5,037 nucleotides of DNA, from positions 1 to 5,037 of the forward strand of contig CANRLB010000074.1 of the NCBI GenBank assembly GCA_947631365.1, written 5' to 3'. The notes beneath the pieces were generated by a model. The model ran no database searches and was not told the origin of the DNA. It saw only the letters and a program-made list of their open reading frames with translations. This document shows, in pieces, positions 1-5,037 of the stretch. Both the position numbers and the translations under genes were made by a program. Source of the DNA: an uncultured Bacilli bacterium. Its GTDB lineage: Bacteria > Bacillota_I > Bacilli_A > RF39 > UBA660. The number at the start of each line of letters is the position of its first letter. The stretch's first letter is position 1.

Positions 1-753
1 GGTACTGTTATTACTTTATCTAATCATTCACCATTTGAACATCATCAATCATTTACTTATGATATTAATGATTATTACACTAATGAAAATACTTTAGAAA
101 TAACAAGCAGTTGTTATTTATGTAATCGTGATATTGGTAGATACATTATTAGTAGCCATTATGCTGATGAAGCTTTGGGAGAATTTATTGATTATATAAA
201 AAATAGCGATTATTTTAATAATACCGTTTTTGTTTTCTATGGCGATCATGATGCTAAAATGAGTTATAAAGATATGAATTATCTATATAATTATGATTAC
301 TTAACGGGTGAATTAAAAAGTGAAAATGATCCAACTTATAAACATTATGATAGTTTTGATCATTATTTAAATAAAAAAACGCCGCTTATTATTTGGACGA
401 AAAATACTAAATTATCAAAAGTATTCAAAGGAAAAGTTGATACAATTATGGGAATGTATGATTTAGCTCCAACTTTATATAATATGCTTAATATATCTAA
501 TAAATATGTTTTAGGTCATGATATTTTTAATATTAAAGATAATAATATTGTCGTGTTTCCTAGTGGTAATTATTTAACTGATAAAGTTTATTATAATATT
601 TCTACTAATGAATATAAAGAATTAAAAAATAATATTATCATAGATAATGAGTATTTAGTTAAAAATTTAGAATATGCTGATAAAATAATGGAAATAGGTA
701 ACGCAATAATCGATTATAACTTATTAGCTAATTTAGAAGAAAAAGAGGTTTAA
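1..753 (+). CDS. LTA-synthase-family phosphoglycerol transferase, C-terminal part (5' end outside window)
   Basis: The reading frame is open from the first base, so this is the last 250 residues of a longer gene. Family members usually have about five N-terminal membrane helices and an extracellular sulfatase-fold domain of alkaline-phosphatase type. They transfer glycerol-phosphate from phosphatidylglycerol to a growing polymer outside the membrane, using a metal such as Mn2+. Visible marks in fragment numbering are SNHSPF at residues 7-12 (the conserved His region), YADEALGEFIDYI near 54-66, the metal-binding GDHD at 81-84, a TPLIIW segment near 129-134, and MYDLAPTLYNML, the typical sulfatase-fold C-terminal motif. 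The catalytic Thr and the membrane helices must lie upstream. A CxxC pair (residues 38 and 41) sits between the His motif and the YADEAL helix. The gene ends one base before the next start, which indicates an operon. The exact product (lipoteichoic acid synthase, primase or another phosphoglycerol transferase) cannot be fixed from this fragment. An internal TTG at 175 is not the start, because family motifs lie upstream of it in the same frame. Confidence 0.9.
   Translation, partial: GTVITLSNHSPFEHHQSFTYDINDYYTNENTLEITSSCYLCNRDIGRYIISSHYADEALGEFIDYIKNSDYFNNTVFVFYGDHDAKMSYKDMNYLYNYDYLTGELKSENDPTYKHYDSFDHYLNKKTPLIIWTKNTKLSKVFKGKVDTIMGMYDLAPTLYNMLNISNKYVLGHDIFNIKDNNIVVFPSGNYLTDKVYYNISTNEYKELKNNIIIDNEYLVKNLEYADKIMEIGNAIIDYNLLANLEEKEV
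742..748 (+). promoter_or_regulatory. Ribosome binding site for the GTG-started gene
   Basis: AAAGAGG lies 6 bases before GTG at 755, inside the last codons of the LTA-synthase-like gene. It is what supports the GTG as the start, since no ATG occurs at the beginning of this frame. The site being inside the upstream gene with a 1-base gap suggests translational coupling. Confidence 0.6.
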
Positions 754-754
754 T

Positions 755-1363
755 GTGAGTAAAAAATATAAAATTATTTTAAGTATAATTTTTGTGATAA
801 TAATATTTTTAGCTATTTTTTTAATAACAACACAGTTTAATAATCAATTTAAAACTAATTATAAAGTTATTGATGAAATAAATGAATATGGTTACTCCTT
901 AGATGATCGTGATAGTAAATTAATGAAGGAGGAATTTAATAAATTAAAAAAAATATTAGCAAATAAAGAAATAAATTATAGTGATTATGCTAGTATTTTA
1001 GCTAATTTATTTGTTATTGATTTATTTACAATTAATAATAAAGAAAATAAATATGATGTTGGTAGTTTAGAATATGTTTATCCTAATGTAAGAGAAAATT
1101 TTAAATTAAATGTTATGGATACTATTTATAAATATTTAAATGAAGATGATAAAAATAGTTATCCATTAGTGAATAAAATTACTGGTAATGCAGTAAGCGA
1201 TGCCACCTATACTTATGAAGGAAAAGAATTTGAAGCATATAAAGTTATAGTTACCTGGAATTATAGTGAAGATTTAGGGTATTATACTAAAGGAGAATTA
1301 TTATTAATTAAAGAAGATGATAAATTATATGTGGTATCTTTTAAAGGAGTAGAAGAGAATTGA
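755..1363 (+). CDS. Single-pass membrane-anchored protein with extracytoplasmic domain, function unknown
   Basis: I do not recognise this 202-residue protein. It begins with a short basic stretch (SKKYK) and one hydrophobic helix at about residues 7-25. There is no lipobox Cys, so it is probably an uncleaved N-terminal anchor with about 170 residues outside the cell. The outer part has a charged, probably helical first half containing DDRDSKLMKEEFNKLKK, then LFVIDLFTINNKENKYDVG near residues 88-106. It ends in an apparent beta-rich region with alternating aromatic and charged residues (TYTYEGKEF, YKVIVTWNY, LYVVSF). The gene starts at GTG one base after the LTA-synthase-like gene, and its TGA overlaps the TTG of the LCP gene. 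This placement suggests work with those two envelope enzymes, for example as an adaptor or modulator, but that is inference from position. Composition matches the neighbours, and there is no sign of transfer. Confidence 0.85.
   Translation: MSKKYKIILSIIFVIIIFLAIFLITTQFNNQFKTNYKVIDEINEYGYSLDDRDSKLMKEEFNKLKKILANKEINYSDYASILANLFVIDLFTINNKENKYDVGSLEYVYPNVRENFKLNVMDTIYKYLNEDDKNSYPLVNKITGNAVSDATYTYEGKEFEAYKVIVTWNYSEDLGYYTKGELLLIKEDDKLYVVSFKGVEEN
1343..1349 (+). promoter_or_regulatory. Ribosome binding site for the TTG-started LCP gene
   Basis: AAAGGAG ends 10 bases before TTG at 1360, inside the end of the preceding gene. It supports the TTG start, which places a basic MKRGLKK stretch ahead of the first membrane helix. 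The next in-frame TTG, at codon 16, would remove that positive charge and is less likely. The 4-base TTGA overlap of start and stop fits stop-start coupling. Confidence 0.6.
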
Positions 1364-3231
1364 AAAGAGGATTAAAGAAATTAATATATATTAGTAAAAT
1401 TAGATTGGCCATTTATTTATTAATAGGTATCTTATTAATATTATCTTCTTTTTTATTTACTTGTTCTATTCTTAAATTAAATGATATTGAAAATTTATTA
1501 AGAGTATTTATTCTGCTTTTTCTTTATATTTTTATCATATTTTATTTTTATATAGTTTATAAATTTATTATTAATAAAAATAAAATAAAATATATCATAA
1601 TTAATATTATTTGTTTTTTAATTAGTTTTATTTTATTAATTATTAGTTATTATATAAATGTTTTTTATGGAGCGATAGATTTTATTGCTAATAAAAATGT
1701 TAATTATTATACTGGTTATTTAATTAGTTTAAAAGATACTAATAAAATTAAAAATGTAGGAATGATTAATAATGAAGATGATATTGAAGGCTATAAAATT
1801 GCTAATATTATTGTTGATGAATATAAGCTAGATTATGAAATTTCAGATTATGATAATTATGAAGATATGATAGATGATTTATATGACAATAAAATAGATG
1901 GGGCATTTGTACAAAGTGGTTATAGTGATGATTTTTTAGATCATGTTGATATTAAAAAAGAAACTAAAATAGTTTATAAAAAAACTATTGAGGAAAAAAT
2001 TAAAAAAAATAATAATAATAAATTAGATAAACCGTTTACTATTCTTTTAATGGGAGTGGATTCTACAGAAAATACTATTGAAACAGCTAATTCTTTCAAT
2101 GGTGATACTTTAATGTTAATAACTTTTAATCCTAAAACTTTAGCTGCGACTATGTTTAGTATTCCAAGAGATTTATATGTTCCAATTACTTGTAAAAAAG
2201 GAGCTTCTGCTAAAATTAATTCTTCATCGGTTGGTGGTATTGATTGTGTTATGGATACAATTAAAAATCTAGTAGATATTAATATTGATTATTATGCTCG
2301 AATTAATTTTAAAGGAGTAGTTGATTTAGTTGATACTTTAAAAGGTATTGATGTTTTAGTTACTTATCCTTTTTGTGAACAAGATAGTAATCGGGACTTT
2401 TCAAAACAAATTTGTTTAAAAGCTGGTAATCAACATTTAAATGGAGAGCAAACTTTAGCTTATGCAAGACACCGTCATACCCTTCCAACCGGTGATTTAC
2501 AAAGAATTCAAAATCAACAACTTATTGTAGAGGCTATAACTAAGAAATTGTTATCATTAAATACTTTAACTGATTTTAAGAAAATATTAGATGTTGTTAG
2601 AAAAAATGTTGCTACTAATTTATCGGAAAGTGAAATAACATCAAGTTATGAAATATTAAAACAAATGATTTTGAATTCTAATTCTTTAAAAGAAGGAGTA
2701 GTAATTTCTAAAGCATATTTAGAAGTTTATGATAAAAGTATTTATAATGAAAAAAGAGGAACTTACTCAGCTGCTTTAGGTTATTATGAAAGTAGTTTAG
2801 AAAAAATAAAGAAATTTTTAAAAGTTAATTTAGAGTTAGAAGAACCAGAAATAATTAAAGATTTTTCTTTTGATGCCAATACCCCTTATGAGCAACCTTT
2901 AGTAGGTAAGGGCGAAAAAAACGAGGTAAATAATCCAACTGTTCCTAATTTTATAGGTAAAGATGTCTCTTATGTTGAAAATTGGGGTAGTAAAAATAAT
3001 ATAACTATTAATAAAGTAATGGTTAATAAAGATGATACGCATTTTAATAGTAATGTTAGTATTGGTTTAGTTGGATCTCAAAGTATTAAAGCTGGGGCTA
3101 GTCTTACTAATATTAAATCAATAACTATTTATATTAATGTTATGACGGAAGATGATAATAATCAAAGTGAAAGAGAAGATGATGATAATATCATAGATGA
3201 TCCAATTAATGATTTATTTGATATTAATTAA
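1360..3231 (+). CDS. LytR-CpsA-Psr (LCP) family glycopolymer ligase with three TM helices, accessory domain and C-terminal PASTA domain
   Basis: LCP proteins transfer lipid-linked polymers (wall teichoic acid, capsule and similar) to a wall acceptor outside the membrane. Domain order is: three membrane helices at about 16-38, 46-67 and 78-98, which puts the rest outside; an accessory domain at about 113-212; an Asn/Lys-rich linker; the LCP domain from about 225 to 396; a helical region to about 480; a PASTA domain at about 527-594; and an Asp/Glu-rich tail at 596-623. LCP marks are GVDS at 232-235, NGDT at 247-250, SIPRDLY with Arg270, KINSS, and YARHRH at 368-373. Arg370, Arg372, Arg382 and Gln386 have the spacing of Cps2A Arg362, Arg364, Arg374 and Gln378. 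The usual Arg-Ser before the second Asp is replaced by Asn-Gly. The three-helix plus accessory layout is like streptococcal CpsA. The PASTA domain (VPNFIGKD, then the SQSIKAGASL region) is a muropeptide-binding-type fold and is unusual here. The true substrate is unknown. Confidence 0.93.
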   Translation: MKRGLKKLIYISKIRLAIYLLIGILLILSSFLFTCSILKLNDIENLLRVFILLFLYIFIIFYFYIVYKFIINKNKIKYIIINIICFLISFILLIISYYINVFYGAIDFIANKNVNYYTGYLISLKDTNKIKNVGMINNEDDIEGYKIANIIVDEYKLDYEISDYDNYEDMIDDLYDNKIDGAFVQSGYSDDFLDHVDIKKETKIVYKKTIEEKIKKNNNNKLDKPFTILLMGVDSTENTIETANSFNGDTLMLITFNPKTLAATMFSIPRDLYVPITCKKGASAKINSSSVGGIDCVMDTIKNLVDINIDYYARINFKGVVDLVDTLKGIDVLVTYPFCEQDSNRDFSKQICLKAGNQHLNGEQTLAYARHRHTLPTGDLQRIQNQQLIVEAITKKLLSLNTLTDFKKILDVVRKNVATNLSESEITSSYEILKQMILNSNSLKEGVVISKAYLEVYDKSIYNEKRGTYSAALGYYESSLEKIKKFLKVNLELEEPEIIKDFSFDANTPYEQPLVGKGEKNEVNNPTVPNFIGKDVSYVENWGSKNNITINKVMVNKDDTHFNSNVSIGLVGSQSIKAGASLTNIKSITIYINVMTEDDNNQSEREDDDNIIDDPINDLFDIN

Positions 3232-3245
3232 TCATTTTCTTTTTT
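3208..3245 (+). terminator. Putative weak intrinsic terminator overlapping the LCP stop codon
   Basis: AATGATT (3208-3214) pairs with AATCATT (3230-3236). After a T-T mismatch, ATT (3216-3218) pairs with AAT (3226-3228), leaving a 7-base loop. A T-rich run, TTTTCTTTTTT, follows at 3235-3245. The stem contains only one G-C pair, so by usual energy rules it is weak and may only attenuate transcription. Its place at the end of the LCP gene, just before a new promoter, supports the call. AT-rich chance pairing is the alternative. Confidence 0.4.
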
Positions 3246-3258
3246 CATTTGTTTTTCA
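3241..3258 (+). promoter_or_regulatory. Two 7-base direct repeats with 11-base spacing, candidate response-regulator operator
   Basis: TTTTTCA occurs at 3241-3247 and again at 3252-3258 with 4 bases between, giving an 11-base period. OmpR/PhoB-family regulators bind tandem half-sites with about one helical turn spacing, often where the -35 would be. The second copy ends 9 bases before the -10 element at 3268. The gene downstream encodes a regulator of this class, so autoregulation is a reasonable inference. The repeat is T-rich and overlaps the possible terminator tract, so chance similarity is possible. Confidence 0.35.
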
Positions 3259-3264
3259 CAATTA

Positions 3265-3273
3265 TGGTATACT
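3265..3273 (+). promoter_or_regulatory. Extended -10 promoter for the two-component genes
   Basis: TGGTATACT contains TATACT (3268-3273), one mismatch from TATAAT, directly preceded by the TGn extension. No good -35 is found 16-18 bases upstream; the best 18-base-spaced candidate, TTCATT at 3244-3249, matches TTGACA at only three positions. The start of transcription would fall near 3280, giving a leader of roughly 18 bases. This is consistent with an extended -10 promoter or one that needs an activator. Confidence 0.55.
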
Positions 3274-3285
3274 ATTAGATAAATT

Positions 3286-3292
3286 GAAGGTG
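3286..3292 (+). promoter_or_regulatory. Ribosome binding site of the response regulator gene
   Basis: GAAGGTG lies 5 bases before ATG at 3298. It fits a Shine-Dalgarno site and supports this start, which gives the normal N-terminus of a receiver domain. Confidence 0.6.
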
Positions 3293-3297
3293 ATTAA

Positions 3298-3963
3298 ATG
3301 AATATCTTAGTTGTCGATGATGAAAAATTAATTAGAGAAGTTATTAATGAATATTTAACTTTAGAAGGTTTTAAAGTAATTGAGGCTGAAAATGGAATTA
3401 AAGCTATTGAAGAATTTAAAAAGAATAATATTAATTTAGTTATTATGGATATAATGATGCCAAATATGGATGGATATACAGCCTGTAAAGAAATAAAAAA
3501 AATAAGAGAAGTTCCTTTTATTATGCTATCAGCAAGAAGTGAAGAATATGATAAATTAATTGGTTTTGATTTAGGTATTGATGATTATGTTACGAAACCA
3601 TTTAGTCCTAAGGAATTAGTGGCTAGAGTTAAAGCTATTTTAAAAAGAGATAATAAAGAAATGATTATTACTTTAGCAGGTATTAAAATAGATGATTTAG
3701 CTCATGAAGTTTTTATTGATGACAAATTGATTCTTTTAACACCTAAAGAATATGATTTATTAAAATATTTAATCCAAAATAAAAATATTGCTTTATCAAG
3801 AGAAAAATTATTATCAAGTATTTGGGGTTATGATTTTTATGGAGATGATCGAACTATTGATACTCATATAAAAACTTTAAGACATCATTTAGGTAAGTAT
3901 CGTAATCTAATTAAAACAATAAGAGGAATGGGTTATAAAATTGAATATAAAGAAGAAAATTAA
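3298..3963 (+). CDS. OmpR/PhoB-family response regulator
   Basis: This complete 221-residue cytoplasmic regulator has the normal length for its family. The receiver domain spans about residues 1-117: acidic pocket Asp7-Asp8, phosphoacceptor Asp51 in IMDIMMPNMDG, Ser78 in MLSAR, and Lys100 followed by Pro101. All switch residues are present, so it should be phosphorylatable. The winged-helix DNA-binding domain spans about 124-217, with LTPKEYDLLKYL (about 147-158), a SREKLLSSIWGYDF stretch, the recognition helix region RTIDTHIKTLRHHL (185-198), and the C-terminal hairpin IRGMGYKIE. The gene has its own promoter and overlaps the kinase gene by 23 bases, so the two are certainly a pair. It lies directly after an envelope operon, so cell-envelope targets are likely but not shown. 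Receiver sequence alone does not tell WalR, PhoP or other subgroups apart. Confidence 0.96.
   Translation: MNILVVDDEKLIREVINEYLTLEGFKVIEAENGIKAIEEFKKNNINLVIMDIMMPNMDGYTACKEIKKIREVPFIMLSARSEEYDKLIGFDLGIDDYVTKPFSPKELVARVKAILKRDNKEMIITLAGIKIDDLAHEVFIDDKLILLTPKEYDLLKYLIQNKNIALSREKLLSSIWGYDFYGDDRTIDTHIKTLRHHLGKYRNLIKTIRGMGYKIEYKEEN
3922..3927 (+). promoter_or_regulatory. Probable ribosome binding site for the TTG-started kinase gene
   Basis: AGAGGA lies inside the last codons of the regulator gene (the IRGMGYK region), 13 bases before TTG at 3941. The spacing is longer than usual, so initiation may be weak or depend on ribosomes finishing the regulator gene. Confidence 0.4.
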
Positions 3964-5037
3964 AGGAATAGAATTTAAAAATATTATTTTAATATTATTT
4001 TTTAATGTTGGAATTATCTTATTAATGTGGATTTGTGAAATTTTTGTTTTTCAAGCTGTATATAAAACTAATCAAATTAAAAGAATAAATAATATTGTTG
4101 AAAAATTTAATGAAGAAAATGATAATTTTTATGAACTTGCTGAAAATTTAGCTTATGATAATGAAGTATGTATTAGTGTTATAGATGAAGATAATGCTAT
4201 AATAAATTTTAATACTAAACAATATGGTTGCTTGCTTAATAAAAATAATGCCACAATTAGAAAATTAACTTTAGATTTTATTAATAGTAATGATAAAAGT
4301 AATTATTATAAAATTAATAATCCTTTAACTAATACTAAAAGTATTTTATATGAATTTAAAAGTAATAATAAAAATATTTTAATTTTTAGTAATTTAGAAA
4401 ATGCCTCTAATTATTTTCAATTATTTAGAGTTCAAAATACTTATTTTATTATTTTAATAATTATTTGTTCTGTATTAATTTCTATTTTTATTGCTAATAT
4501 TACAACGAAACCAATTAGAGAAATTACTAAAAAAGCTAAAGAGATAGGTAAGGGTAAATATGATATTAAATTTCCTAAAAATGGGATTGTAGAAATTGAG
4601 GAGTTATCTAATACTTTAGAAGAAGTCCAAAAAGAATTAAGTAAAAGTGATGAGGTTAAAAGAGATTTACTTGCTAATGTATCTCATGATTTAAAAACCC
4701 CACTTACTATGATTAAAGCTTATGCCGAAATGATTAAAGATATATCTTATAAAGACCCTAAAAAAATGAATGAGCATTTAGATATAATTATGGATGAAAG
4801 TGATCGTTTAACTAATTTAGTTAATGATATCTTAGAACTTTCTAAAATGCAAAATGAAAGTTATATGTATAATTATGAAGAATATGATTTAGTTAAAGAA
4901 ATAAAAAATATTATAAAAAAATACGAAGTAATGGAATATTTAGAACAATATAAGTTTATTTTAGAACTTCCTAAAAAAGCTATGGTTAAAGCTGATAAAG
5001 AAAAAATAAATCAAGTTATTTATAATCTTTTAAATAA
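3941..5037 (+). CDS. Sensor histidine kinase (3' end outside window)
   Basis: This frame stays open to the window end, giving 365 residues. TTG at 3941 is chosen because the frame opens only at 3923 and the next standard start, ATG at 4025, lies within the first membrane helix. Domains in order are: basic N-terminus MNIKKKIKG; TM1 at about 14-37; an extracellular sensor region at about 38-167 without a recognised family, containing CISVIDEDNAIINF, which looks like a PAS/Cache-type strand; TM2 at about 168-187; a HAMP domain at about 188-240 starting TTKPIREI; and the DHp helix with the H box VSHDLKTPL, where His249 is the predicted phosphorylation site. A second DHp helix (DESDRLTNLVNDILELSKM) and the start of the ATPase domain follow. 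The sequence stops at NQVIYNLLN, the beginning of the N box, so the G1, F and G2 boxes are not seen. It is the membrane partner of the upstream regulator. The signal is unknown. Confidence 0.94.
   Translation, partial: MNIKKKIKGIEFKNIILILFFNVGIILLMWICEIFVFQAVYKTNQIKRINNIVEKFNEENDNFYELAENLAYDNEVCISVIDEDNAIINFNTKQYGCLLNKNNATIRKLTLDFINSNDKSNYYKINNPLTNTKSILYEFKSNNKNILIFSNLENASNYFQLFRVQNTYFIILIIICSVLISIFIANITTKPIREITKKAKEIGKGKYDIKFPKNGIVEIEELSNTLEEVQKELSKSDEVKRDLLANVSHDLKTPLTMIKAYAEMIKDISYKDPKKMNEHLDIIMDESDRLTNLVNDILELSKMQNESYMYNYEEYDLVKEIKNIIKKYEVMEYLEQYKFILELPKKAMVKADKEKINQVIYNLLN

Noticed and set aside
175..177. TTG as the start of the LTA-synthase-like gene
   Set aside because: The frame is open to base 1, and the conserved SNHSPF and YADEAL motifs lie before this codon, so the gene begins outside the window.
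926..932. Perfect Shine-Dalgarno-like AAGGAGG inside the unknown-function gene
   Set aside because: No start codon with a sustained reading frame follows at a suitable distance. It is explained by Lys-Glu-Glu codons.
1361..1363. Possible TGA-as-Trp code (mycoplasma-like)
   Set aside because: Trp is encoded by TGG in several genes and no TGA occurs in frame. Reading through this TGA would add only four codons before a TAA.
3255..3260. TTCACA as a -35 box
   Set aside because: It is only 7 bases from the -10 element. TTGTTT at 3249-3254 is also too close, with a 13-base spacer.
4025..4027. ATG as the start of the histidine kinase
   Set aside because: It falls within the first membrane helix and would delete half of it along with the basic N-terminus. 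TTG at 3941 gives a normal topology.
1..5037. Minus-strand genes, tRNA, CRISPR or mobile elements
   Set aside because: The + strand is almost fully occupied by convincing genes. I saw no repeat-spacer pattern, cloverleaf or terminal inverted repeat beyond AT-rich chance pairing.

Overview
The window is very AT-rich; two 60-base stretches I counted gave 10/60 and 17/60 G+C. All genes are on the + strand, are rich in Lys, Asn and Ile codons, and use TGG for Trp, with no in-frame TGA. This points to the standard code and a low-GC member of the Bacillota (Bacilli), possibly an uncultured gut lineage near the Mollicutes. The lineage guess is inference from composition and gene families. The wall-linked families (LTA-synthase-like enzyme, LCP ligase, PASTA domain) argue against a wall-less mycoplasma.

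Region 1 (1-3231) is a tight three-gene envelope operon whose promoter and first gene start lie upstream of the window. It holds the C-terminal 250 residues of an LtaS-type (COG1368, sulfatase-fold) phosphoglycerol transferase, an unrecognised single-pass secreted-domain protein (GTG start, 1-base gap), and a 623-residue LytR-CpsA-Psr (LCP) ligase (TTG start, 4-base overlap). The LCP protein has three N-terminal membrane helices, an accessory domain, the catalytic LCP domain, a C-terminal PASTA domain and an acidic tail. One enzyme would make or modify a polyglycerol-phosphate-type polymer outside the membrane, and the other would transfer a lipid-linked polymer to a wall acceptor.

Region 2 (3208-3297) is the only real intergenic space. 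An AT-rich hairpin followed by a T-rich run overlaps the LCP stop codon. Next come two 7-base direct repeats spaced 11 bases apart and an extended -10 promoter element with no good -35. This arrangement resembles an OmpR/PhoB-class, activator-dependent promoter.

Region 3 (3298-5037) is a two-component system. A complete OmpR/PhoB-type response regulator is followed by a sensor histidine kinase that starts at TTG inside the regulator's last codons (23-base overlap) and runs off the window just as its N box begins. Its position suggests, but does not prove, a role in envelope sensing and possible autoregulation.

I saw no tRNA, rRNA, CRISPR array, insertion sequence or credible minus-strand gene. 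The gene families are known. The least ordinary points are the LCP-PASTA architecture, the unknown protein between two envelope enzymes, the 11-base-spaced repeats, and the use of non-ATG starts at every operon-internal gene.
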